A stretch of 6,823 nt of DNA from Chloroflexota bacterium (GTDB taxonomy: Bacteria; Chloroflexota; Dehalococcoidia; Lucifugimonadales; Lucifugimonadaceae): positions 1 to 6,823 of the forward strand of contig JACPRT010000158.1 of assembly GCA_016189845.1 (NCBI GenBank), given 5' to 3'. Of this stretch, positions 1 through 6,351 are shown in pieces. Numbering within the stretch: the first letter of the stretch is position 1; every line of letters starts with the position of its first letter. Both the position numbers and the translations under genes were made by a program. The notes beneath the pieces were generated by a model. The model saw nothing but the letters and a program-made list of their open reading frames with translations, did no database searches and had not been told where the DNA came from.

Positions 1-1356
1 GATCAGGAACGTGCCGCAGTAGGGGACTAGCCCGCCATGGAGGGCCAGCCCGTTGGAGATGCCGCCCATCGCGTGCTCGCGGACGCCGAAATGGATGTTG
101 CGGCCCAGGTGGTTCGACGCCGAAAGCACCGGACGGCCCTTGACGAAGGTCTGGGTCGACTCGGCGAGGTCCGCGGACCCGCCGGTAAGTGCCGGGACCA
201 CCTCCGATGCGGCGGCAATGCTGCGACCGGAGGCGGCACGTGTCGCAACCGGCTTGTCGAACGTCGCGTGAATCTTGTCGAGCACGTGGTCCCAGCCCTC
301 GGGGAGCCTGCCGGCGATGTCTCGCTCGAACTGGCCGGCATCCGCCGGATATTCGCGCCGGTAGGCTTCGAGCAGCTTCTGCCACCGGGCCTGTGCCTGC
401 GCGCCGCGGGGGATCGCCCCGCGCATATGTTCCTGCGCGTCGCCGGGAATTTCGAAGGGCGGGTGCTGCCAGCCCAGCGCCCTTCGGGCCAGCTCGACCT
501 CGGGCGCGCCCAGCGCCTCGCCATGTGCCGAGGCCTTTCCGGCCTTGTTCGGGCTGCCGTAGCCGATCGTCGTGCGCACGATGATCAGCGTCGGACGCGA
601 CGGTTCGGTCTGTCCTTCCCGGATGGCGCTCTCAACCGCGTCGACGTCAAGGCCGTCGACCGGCCCGATCACCTGCCAGTCGTACGCCCTGAATCGGGCG
701 CCGACGTCCTCGGTGAAAGTCAGGGCCGTGTCGCCATCGATCGAGACCTCGTTGTCGTCGTAGAGGTAGATCAGCCTGCCCAGCCTGAGCGTGCCCGCCA
801 GCGACGCCGCCTCGGAGGCGATGCCCTCCTGAAGGTCGCCGTCGGAGACGATGCCGTAGGTGTAGTGGTCGACGATCTCGAGCCCTGGCCGGTTGTAGCG
901 GGCGGCAAGCATTCGCTCCGCGAGCGCCATGCCCACGCCGTTGGCAAAACCCTGACCCAGCGGGCCGGTCGTCGTCTCGACTCCCGGCGTGAGTCCGTAT
1001 TCGGGGTGGCCCGGTGTGATCGAGGCCCACTGGCGGAAGCCCTTTATGTCCTCGATGGATACGTCGTAGCCCGTCAGGTGGAGCAGGCTGTACAGGAGCA
1101 TCGAGGCATGTCCCGCAGACAGGACAAAGCGGTCGCGATCGGGCCAGCGAGGGTCCCTGGGGTTGTGCTTGAGCACACGGTCCCAGAGCGCGAACGCCGC
1201 CGGCGCCACGCCCATCGGCGCCCCCGGGTGCCCCGAATTGGCCTTCTGGACCGCGTCCACCGAAAGGAACCGGATCGCGTTGATGCAGCGCTGTTCGAGA
1301 GCCGGGTCTCTCGCCGCGACGGCCGTCTCGGTTTTCCTCGAAGTAACCAACGTCAC
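1..1356 (-). CDS. tkt: Transketolase, N-terminal 452 residues (runs off the left edge)
   Basis: Transketolase is a cytoplasmic thiamine-diphosphate enzyme that moves two-carbon ketol units between sugar phosphates in the non-oxidative pentose phosphate pathway. Visible motifs in family order are GHPGAPMG (residues 42-49, first catalytic/cofactor histidine H43), GPLGQG, SDGDLQEG (171-178) followed by the ThDP/Mg motif asparagine N202 in DDNEVSIDG, and, in the pyrimidine-binding domain, GGSADLAEST and FGVREHAM (423-430), where E427 matches the glutamate that activates the ThDP aminopyrimidine. The usual length is about 660-690 residues, so roughly the last third lies outside the window. The start is GTG at 1356-1354, which overlaps the kinase stop as GTGA; an in-frame TAG lies 9 bases upstream, so no longer start is possible. 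There is no well-placed Shine-Dalgarno, so translation is probably coupled to the kinase. The family call is secure; the gene symbol is generic. Confidence 0.95.
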   Translation of the reverse strand, partial: MTLVTSRKTETAVAARDPALEQRCINAIRFLSVDAVQKANSGHPGAPMGVAPAAFALWDRVLKHNPRDPRWPDRDRFVLSAGHASMLLYSLLHLTGYDVSIEDIKGFRQWASITPGHPEYGLTPGVETTTGPLGQGFANGVGMALAERMLAARYNRPGLEIVDHYTYGIVSDGDLQEGIASEAASLAGTLRLGRLIYLYDDNEVSIDGDTALTFTEDVGARFRAYDWQVIGPVDGLDVDAVESAIREGQTEPSRPTLIIVRTTIGYGSPNKAGKASAHGEALGAPEVELARRALGWQHPPFEIPGDAQEHMRGAIPRGAQAQARWQKLLEAYRREYPADAGQFERDIAGRLPEGWDHVLDKIHATFDKPVATRAASGRSIAAASEVVPALTGGSADLAESTQTFVKGRPVLSASNHLGRNIHFGVREHAMGGISNGLALHGGLVPYCGTFLI

Positions 1357-2855
1357 ATCCTGCTATTCGTGGGGGCCACAAGGATATCGTAAAGAGCTTC
1401 GTGCGCCGCGAGCGCGCTGTGGTGTGCCGCACCGTTGTCCGCGTTCGGCAAATAGCGCTCGAGTCTCGGGACAGGGAGGGAGTCGTAGCGCTCGATGACT
1501 CCGAGCGCCTTCAACGCCATGACCGCAATGCCGCGTGTCGTCGTTCCCTGTTCGACCGAGCCGACCAGCGGCATCTGAAGTGCGTCTGCCATGATCTGCA
1601 TCCAGGCGGGAGAACTTCTGGCCGCGCGACCGCCGACGACGATTTCCCTGGCGGGCGCGACCTGGCGCAGCAGGCGCCATATGAGGACGAAGCGGTAGGC
1701 GACCGCTTCGAGGGACGCGCGGACGAGGTCGACGCCGGTCGTCGTGGCCCGTACGCCAAGAAACGCGGCGGTCGCGTCCGTTGCCCAGCCGGGGCTCCGT
1801 TCCCCACGGAGGAACGGCATTACCGAGACGCCGTGCGCCGCCGCGGGTGATGCCGCGAGCGCCTCTTCCAGCGCCCGGGACCGTGGGAGCCGCAGGTTCG
1901 TCATCAGCCATTGGAACAGGCTCCCGGCGTCGGTGACTGCCCCGCCGACCACTGAGTAATCGGCGTCGAGCCGGTAGGCCCACAGGCCGTTGGGTGCGAT
2001 GTCCGGGGTGCCCGGCACGACCGCCCGCATCGCACCGGTCGTGCCGGCCGTGAGCGCGCAGGAATCTGCGCCCACACATCCGACCCCGATGTTGGCCGCG
2101 GCGCCGTCGGCGACCGCCAGGAAAAGGGGGACCTGGGCCAGGCGCGGCCAGCGCTTCGCATAGGGACGCGCGAGGCCCCGCATAGCGGTCGTGTAGTCCG
2201 CCAGCTTCGGCAGCCTGTCGGGGTCGACGCCGACGGCTTCCAGCGTGGGGACATCCCAGGTGAGCCGGAAACGGTCGAGCATTCCCGACCACGACGCGAC
2301 GGAGTAGCTGGACGGGATGTCGACAGTCCCGAACCATCGGCCATACAGGTATGCGCCCAGATCGGTCCAGAGGTATGCGTCGTCGAAGCTATCCGGTCGT
2401 GTCCGCTTGAGCCACGCGATGCGCGGGGCCTGGTAGGCCGTGTGTAGAGGCGCCCCGGTGCGCGTGTAGTGGTCGGGAGTGCCGAGGCGCGGTCGTAACT
2501 GCTCCACGTCCTGCGCCGATCGCGAGTCGGCGTAGCTATACAAGGGCGTGACCGCGGCGCCCGCGCGATCGATGCCGAGCATGTTGCCCACGTACGTCGA
2601 CAGGCCGACCCCGCCGATTTCCGCCGCACCTGCGGCCGGGTGGGCCATCACGCGGTCGATCACCGTCTCGACGTCTGCACACAGCTTCGCCGGGTCGTCC
2701 TCGGAACCGCCGTCGGGCGTGAACGGGACCGCGTGCGCGACCGTGGCGCCGGCGCCGCCGACCTGCCAGGCCGCCGCGTCATAGAGGCGAGCGCGGATGC
2801 TGGTGCTGCCGATGTCGATCGCCAGCACGAGAGGGGACTTGAGGCGGCGCGGCAT
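1353..2855 (-). CDS. FGGY-family carbohydrate kinase, probably gluconokinase type
   Basis: This 500-residue protein has the usual FGGY kinase length and fold order. An N-terminal phosphate-binding loop, AIDIGSTSIRA, starts near residue 12. YADSR and RTGAPLH follow in the substrate domain. D250 in VADGAAANIG is the expected catalytic base. AGTTGAMR (from 270) is the second phosphate loop, PFLRGERSPGW spans 347-357, the C-terminal FGGY signature region is around FLGVRATTTGVDLVRASLE, and GGRAARSSPAWMQ (from 408) belongs to the adenine site. RTGAPLH, GTTGAMR and GERSPGW resemble FGGY gluconokinases more than classical xylulokinases, and lactonase neighbours fit gluconate or another aldonate as substrate; this is inference. 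I chose ATG 2855, two bases after the preceding stop, because the family alignment begins there; an upstream in-frame start would overlap the barrel gene by about 100 bases. No clear Shine-Dalgarno is present, which suggests coupling. Xylulose or another polyol remains possible. Confidence 0.88.
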   Translation of the reverse strand: MPRRLKSPLVLAIDIGSTSIRARLYDAAAWQVGGAGATVAHAVPFTPDGGSEDDPAKLCADVETVIDRVMAHPAAGAAEIGGVGLSTYVGNMLGIDRAGAAVTPLYSYADSRSAQDVEQLRPRLGTPDHYTRTGAPLHTAYQAPRIAWLKRTRPDSFDDAYLWTDLGAYLYGRWFGTVDIPSSYSVASWSGMLDRFRLTWDVPTLEAVGVDPDRLPKLADYTTAMRGLARPYAKRWPRLAQVPLFLAVADGAAANIGVGCVGADSCALTAGTTGAMRAVVPGTPDIAPNGLWAYRLDADYSVVGGAVTDAGSLFQWLMTNLRLPRSRALEEALAASPAAAHGVSVMPFLRGERSPGWATDATAAFLGVRATTTGVDLVRASLEAVAYRFVLIWRLLRQVAPAREIVVGGRAARSSPAWMQIMADALQMPLVGSVEQGTTTRGIAVMALKALGVIERYDSLPVPRLERYLPNADNGAAHHSALAAHEALYDILVAPTNSRM

Positions 2856-2857
2856 CG

Positions 2858-4336
2858 TCAGCCGGCGTTGCCGAGCGCGGCGATCGCGGAGAGCTTCTGC
2901 TGGCTCAAATATGCGTAGCGATTGATCCAGATCCCGCTCGTGACCGCGTGCCATGCGACCCGCAGGCGCTTTTCGAAGTCGAACTCGGGTCCGTACCCGT
3001 GCACGATCGGGAACAGGTCTGCCCGGCCGGCGATGGCCGACGACGCCTGCCGGATCTTCCTGGCCTGGGCACGCAGCCCGGCGCGATGTCGCACGTGCGG
3101 ACGCGGGTAGAAGTAATCGCTTAGCTTCGAGCCGAGGTCCGAGTCCTCGAAGTCGAAGAGGTTCGAGAGCGTCCTGACCAGCACTCGCTCGTTGAGCGAC
3201 GGGTTCCGCTCCAAAAGCTCCTGGGCATAGAAGTACACGATGAGCGGCCAGTGCATCGTGTACAGCTTCATGTTGATCGAGTCGGCATAATCCGCAACCG
3301 CACCGAAATCCATGCCGCTCAGCAACGAGAGCGGCGGAGGGAAGGCGTTCGGAGACAGCTTCTTTCGCGCGTCGCCCGCAGCTTCATCCAAGGCCGCTCG
3401 CAGTTCGCGGATGTAATTGACGGTCAGCGCGGCCTTGAACTTGAGAGTCTGTGCGACTCCGGGGAGCGCACCGAATAGCCGCATCAGTTCGAAGCTGGCC
3501 GATCTGTGGTCGAGCAGCGGCGTCAGTTCGGAATTAGTGAGATCGCCCAGGCCGTCGTAGAGCGTCTGGGCATCGCGTCGCATCGCTTCGAAGTCGAAAC
3601 CCATGCGTTTGGCGGCTGCCTTCGCGTGCGGGCCGAAGTCCAGGAACGCGTCGCCCAGGCGATACGGCGGATGCTCCGGCCAGTCGTGCCGGAGCCCGTC
3701 GATCGCCGGGTAGGCCCTGATCACGTCCCGCGCCTGGGCGGCGACGTAAGCCCGCACATCGTCGCAGGCGACCGCGGCCGTGTGCACCATGCGTGCACGC
3801 GGGTAGGTGCCGTCCGGCAGGAGCGGCAGGTCCTCCGGGCGCAACCCGGGCACGAGCACGGCGTCCATCTGGAAATAGACTTCCATTCCTCGCCGGTGTG
3901 CCCCGTCGATGAAGTCTCGTATCACATGGCCCTGCGTATCCGTCAGGTTGCCGGCGGCCGGGGGTTGATACTTGAGTCCACGGTAGGCCGCCATGTCCGG
4001 TGGGTAGCTGGGCTCGAAACGGAGCCAGGCTTCCGACTGACCCCACAGCTTCCTGGTCACGTGGCGGACGGTGCCGGCGCCCCCATCGATCGGCGGCTCC
4101 CGCCTGAGGTTCGGGTCGGAGTCGTGGCCATGTCCGGAGTGGTCCGGCTCGACCGGCTCGGCGACCATCGGGGCGGTCGCCACCGCGTTCACGCCCGCGG
4201 CCGCAAGGCCGTCGAGCACGGCGTCGACCCCTTCCGACTGTATGTAGGGAGGGGTCACGGTCACGCCCAGAAAGCGCCGGCGACGCGCGCGCTCGGCGGA
4301 ATCATGCAGCACCAGGGTCCGCGGGCCGCCAGTCAC
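2858..4336 (-). CDS. Uncharacterised putative TIM-barrel (glycoside-hydrolase-like) protein
   Basis: I do not recognise a named family for this 492-residue protein. Its sequence looks like a beta/alpha barrel. An early strand, FLGVTVTPPYI (22-32), is followed by a helix and GVNAVATAP (48-56). Later strands include VYFQMD (D158) and AIDGLRHDWPEHPPY (D213 to Y225), and near the C-terminus SINMKLYTMHWP and a Trp/Tyr-rich end. The DGLRHD element recalls the DGxRxD barrel strand of alpha-amylase-type hydrolases, making D218 and E221 candidate catalytic residues; this is an analogy, not an assignment. A His/Asp-rich loop lies at 65-74. No signal peptide or membrane segment is seen, so it is probably cytoplasmic. 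The start is GTG 4336, overlapping the lactonase stop as GTGA; an in-frame ATG at 4522 would extend 62 residues into the lactonase gene with low-complexity, arginine-rich sequence. It lies between lactonase and kinase genes, so a role in the same sugar-acid pathway is likely. The gene is certain; the function is unknown. Confidence 0.85.
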   Translation of the reverse strand: MTGGPRTLVLHDSAERARRRRFLGVTVTPPYIQSEGVDAVLDGLAAAGVNAVATAPMVAEPVEPDHSGHGHDSDPNLRREPPIDGGAGTVRHVTRKLWGQSEAWLRFEPSYPPDMAAYRGLKYQPPAAGNLTDTQGHVIRDFIDGAHRRGMEVYFQMDAVLVPGLRPEDLPLLPDGTYPRARMVHTAAVACDDVRAYVAAQARDVIRAYPAIDGLRHDWPEHPPYRLGDAFLDFGPHAKAAAKRMGFDFEAMRRDAQTLYDGLGDLTNSELTPLLDHRSASFELMRLFGALPGVAQTLKFKAALTVNYIRELRAALDEAAGDARKKLSPNAFPPPLSLLSGMDFGAVADYADSINMKLYTMHWPLIVYFYAQELLERNPSLNERVLVRTLSNLFDFEDSDLGSKLSDYFYPRPHVRHRAGLRAQARKIRQASSAIAGRADLFPIVHGYGPEFDFEKRLRVAWHAVTSGIWINRYAYLSQQKLSAIAALGNAG

Positions 4337-5250
4337 GGCGTCTGGGCGCCGCGGGCTGCGACCTCGATCGAGTAGAGAGACGTCGTGGCCGTTATGAAGA
4401 GGGTCGTCCTTTCCTGACCGCCGAAGGTGCAATTCGCGACCGCCCGCTCCGGTACGAGGATCTTTCCAAGCAGGGTCCCGGATGGATTCAGGACGTGAAT
4501 GCCGTCGCCCGCCGACGTCCAAACGTTGCCTGCGGTATCTACGCGGAACCCGTCCGCCATGCCCGGGTCGATCTCTGCGAACACCCTCGAGTGTTCGAGC
4601 TTGCCGGCCGTACCGACGTCGAACGCACGGATATGGTGGGGACCATCCGACCGATGGCTCATGCCGGTGTCCGCGATGTAGAGGACCTTCTCATCCGGTG
4701 AGAATGCGATCCCGTTTGGCTTGTCGAAATCGTCGGCAACGATCGAAAGCGAGTTGTGCGCAGGTTCGAACCTGAAGACGTAGTTGCGGCCGAGCTCGCT
4801 GTCCGCCTGATGGCCCTCACGATTGCTCAGGATGCCATACGGCGGATCGGTGAACCAGATCGTGCCGTCCGACTTGACCACGACGTCGTTCGGCGAGTTG
4901 AGCCGCTTGCCGCGGTAGTTGTCGACGACCGTCACCACCGAGCCGTCCGGTTCGGTGCGGCTAATCCGGCGTCCGCCGTGCTCACAGCTGACGAGCCGGT
5001 GCTGGCGGTCCCGCGTGTGGCCGTTGGTGTAATTGCTCGGCTGCCTGAAGACGGTCATTCCCTCGCCGGGCGACCACTTGAGGATGCGGTTGTTCGGGAT
5101 GTCGCTCCAGATGACGTACCCGTGTTCGGCGAACCAGCAGGGGCCCTCCGCCCATTCGCAGCCGGTGGCGAGCTTTCGCAGCTCGGCGCCGCGCTTCACG
5201 AGCCGCCGGAACTCGCGTTCGAAGACCTCGTATCGCGCAGGCGTCGTCAC
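4333..5250 (-). CDS. SMP-30/gluconolactonase family protein B
   Basis: This 305-residue protein belongs to the SMP-30/gluconolactonase/LRE six-bladed beta-propeller family, metal-dependent hydrolases that open sugar lactones to aldonic acids. The expected divalent-metal ligands are visible by motif: E35 in WAEGP, N179 in KPNGIAFSPDE and D233 in MADGFRVD. Substrate-contacting R116 and N118 lie in KRLNSPND. Other family landmarks are VIWSDIPNNRILKW (46-59) and IWFTDPPYG (131-139). There is no signal peptide, so it should act in the cytoplasm. The start is GTG 5250, which overlaps the stop of lactonase A as GTGA; AGGAG lies 10 bases upstream inside gene A. Its own stop overlaps the next start in the same way. 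It is a clear paralogue of lactonase A next to it. The family is secure; the lactone used (glucono-, galactono- or another) cannot be read from the sequence. Confidence 0.92.
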   Translation of the reverse strand: MTTPARYEVFEREFRRLVKRGAELRKLATGCEWAEGPCWFAEHGYVIWSDIPNNRILKWSPGEGMTVFRQPSNYTNGHTRDRQHRLVSCEHGGRRISRTEPDGSVVTVVDNYRGKRLNSPNDVVVKSDGTIWFTDPPYGILSNREGHQADSELGRNYVFRFEPAHNSLSIVADDFDKPNGIAFSPDEKVLYIADTGMSHRSDGPHHIRAFDVGTAGKLEHSRVFAEIDPGMADGFRVDTAGNVWTSAGDGIHVLNPSGTLLGKILVPERAVANCTFGGQERTTLFITATTSLYSIEVAARGAQTP

Positions 5251-6158
5251 GTCCGTGATGCTCCTGCCGTGTTGAGGTCGATCGCCCAGACCGAGGAAGT
5301 CGCCGCGATGAAGAGCGTCGAACGGCCGCGGCCGCCGAAGGCGCAGTTGGCAGCGACCTCGGGCGTCCTGATTTTTCCGAGCAGGCCGCCGCCGGGTCCG
5401 TACACCTGGACGCCGTCGCCTGCGGTCACGAACAGGTTTCCGAGCGTGTCCACACGCATCCCGTCGGGCACGTGAGGGTCCACGACCGCGAACACCTTTC
5501 CGCCCCGCAGCTGCCCGCCTCCCGCGACTGAGAAGACTCGCACGTGATGGTTTCCCTTCTTCTCATCGTGCGTTCGGCCCGAGTCGCCGATGTACAGCAG
5601 CTTCTCGTCGGGAGAGAAGGTGAGCCCGTTGGGCTTCTGAAAATCGTCGGCGACGACATCGAGCCGTCCAGTGCTCGGATCTAGGCGGTACACGTAGTTG
5701 CCGTCGACCTCCCGGGGCTTCCCGTGGCCGAGGTCGGCAAGCAATACGCCGTAGTCGGGGTCGGAGAACCAGACCGATCCATCCGATTTCACCACTATGT
5801 CGTTCGGTGAGTTGAGGCGCATGCCCCTGTGCCTGTCGACCAGGGTGCGCACATTTCCGCGTGGATCGGTCAGGGTCACACAGCGACCGCTCGTTTCGCA
5901 TGTGAGCAGGTTGCCTTCTATGTCGATGGTGTTCCCGTTTGAGTTGCCAGACGGCCCGCGGAAAACCCGGGCGCCTCCGGCCTCTGTCCACTCCATCAGC
6001 CGGTTCTTCGGTATGTCGCTCCAGATGAGGCGCCGCTTTTTGCTCCACCAGACGGTGCCTTCTGCGAAGCCCATCCCGCTCGCGATCTTGCGGAGCCTTG
6101 AATCCGGCTTCAGCAGCTTGCGAAATTCCCGGTTGGCGACCTCGATACCTCGTGGCAT
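5247..6158 (-). CDS. SMP-30/gluconolactonase family protein A (first gene of the operon)
   Basis: This 303-residue beta-propeller lactonase is homologous to its neighbour B over the full length. Metal ligands by motif are E33 in FAEGTVWW, N177 in KPNGLTFSPDE and D232 in VPDGMRVD; R114 and N116 in MRLNSPND are the substrate-side pair. It differs from B in having EGT where B has the commoner EGP, and in the loop after GDSG (around 195-203, RTHDEKKGN), so the two may prefer different lactones. No signal peptide is seen. I chose ATG 6158 because GGAG sits 6 bases upstream and the resulting N-terminus aligns with B. An in-frame ATG at 6263 would add 35 residues of unrelated, Cys/Arg-containing sequence across the repeats of the intergenic region. 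It is the first gene of the minus-strand unit and divergent from the VOC gene. Catalysis of lactone hydrolysis is inferred from the family. Confidence 0.92.
   Translation of the reverse strand: MPRGIEVANREFRKLLKPDSRLRKIASGMGFAEGTVWWSKKRRLIWSDIPKNRLMEWTEAGGARVFRGPSGNSNGNTIDIEGNLLTCETSGRCVTLTDPRGNVRTLVDRHRGMRLNSPNDIVVKSDGSVWFSDPDYGVLLADLGHGKPREVDGNYVYRLDPSTGRLDVVADDFQKPNGLTFSPDEKLLYIGDSGRTHDEKKGNHHVRVFSVAGGGQLRGGKVFAVVDPHVPDGMRVDTLGNLFVTAGDGVQVYGPGGGLLGKIRTPEVAANCAFGGRGRSTLFIAATSSVWAIDLNTAGASRT
5261..5265 (-). promoter_or_regulatory. Ribosome binding site for lactonase B
   Basis: AGGAG on the minus strand, 10 bases before the GTG at 5250 and inside the end of lactonase A. It supports the GTG start and is the only recognisable Shine-Dalgarno among the four internal operon junctions. 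Confidence 0.6.
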
Positions 6159-6164
6159 GGCTCG

Positions 6165-6168
6165 CTCC
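6165..6168 (-). promoter_or_regulatory. Ribosome binding site deciding the start of lactonase A
   Basis: GGAG on the minus strand, 6 bases before ATG 6158. This spacing favours 6158 over the in-frame upstream ATG at 6263. Confidence 0.6.
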
Positions 6169-6170
6169 GT

Positions 6171-6198
6171 GCAGACCTGTCCCGGCAGACGTGTCCCG
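6171..6198. repeat. 14-bp tandem direct repeat, candidate operator
   Basis: GCAGACCTGTCCCG (6171-6184) is followed immediately by GCAGACGTGTCCCG (6185-6198); 13 of 14 positions match. It lies 13-40 bases upstream of the lactonase A start, so it would fall in the 5' leader or overlap the promoter. A tandem 14-bp unit places equivalent bases 1.3 helical turns apart. A regulator-binding role is inferred from position only; it could be a chance duplication. Confidence 0.5.
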
Positions 6199-6220
6199 CA
6201 GTTGCGGACGGAGCCTACCA

Positions 6221-6235
6221 CGGACCGGCGGTCCG
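6221..6235. promoter_or_regulatory. Perfect 7-1-7 palindrome, candidate operator
   Basis: CGGACCG, one central G, then CGGTCCG: the two 7-base arms are perfect inverted repeats. It lies 63-77 bases upstream of lactonase A and 117-131 bases upstream of the VOC start, a suitable place for a dimeric repressor or activator. It has no T-run, so a terminator is unlikely. GC-rich DNA yields such palindromes by chance, so confidence is limited. Confidence 0.4.
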
Positions 6236-6338
6236 CACACGGGGCGATGGGCAGGCTGTCCACGGTTTAACATCAGCGCCGCAAAACAAGCGCGGACCCC
6301 CCCATGGCGCGGGGCCGCGTGGGCTCAGAACGCAATGC

Positions 6339-6344
6339 AAGGAG
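6339..6344 (+). promoter_or_regulatory. Strong ribosome binding site deciding the VOC start
   Basis: AAGGAG ends 7 bases before GTG 6352, an ideal Shine-Dalgarno and spacing. The longer in-frame start, ATG 6304, has no such site, so GTG 6352 is preferred. Confidence 0.75.
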
Positions 6345-6351
6345 ATCTGCA

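Larger units (their letters stand above)
6159..6351. promoter_or_regulatory. Divergent intergenic/promoter region between lactonase A and the VOC gene
   Basis: This is the only sizeable gap between genes in the window (193 bases), and it should hold the promoters for both directions. It contains the tandem direct repeat at 6171-6198, the palindrome at 6221-6235, and one relatively AT-rich patch at about 6264-6290 (TTTAACATCA and GCAAAACAAG), the most likely place for core promoter elements. I could not find a -35/-10 pair with good matches and spacing in either direction, so no promoter is called. The GCGGAC hexamer (or its complement) occurs at 6204-6209, 6231-6236 (as GTCCGC) and 6291-6296. 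Confidence 0.55.

Noticed and set aside
846..846. SDG instead of GDG at the transketolase ThDP motif (residue 171) as a sign of inactivity
   Set aside because: The essential Asp-Gly and downstream N202 are present, and to my knowledge transketolases with SDGD at this place occur in several bacterial lineages, so it is not a defect.
37..1392. Plus-strand open frame of 451 codons
   Set aside because: It is antisense to an unambiguous transketolase whose catalytic motifs read cleanly on the minus strand; its Arg/Val/Asp-rich translation matches no family and is typical of the antisense frame of GC-rich genes.
3506..4375. Plus-strand open frame of 289 codons opposite the barrel gene
   Set aside because: It crosses the lactonase B/barrel boundary and has low-complexity Arg/Val/Gly composition; the minus-strand genes with tight junctions explain the DNA.
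4337..4522. Upstream start for the barrel protein at 4522
   Set aside because: It would overlap lactonase B by about 190 bases with Arg-rich, low-complexity sequence; the GTGA start at 4336 matches two other junctions in the operon.
6221..6235. Palindrome as a rho-independent terminator
   Set aside because: It has no following T-run in either direction and lies upstream of both divergent genes rather than after a gene.
6159..6263. N-terminal extension of lactonase A from ATG 6263
   Set aside because: The extra 35 residues have no counterpart in lactonase B and would span the repeat region; ATG 6158 has a well-spaced GGAG.
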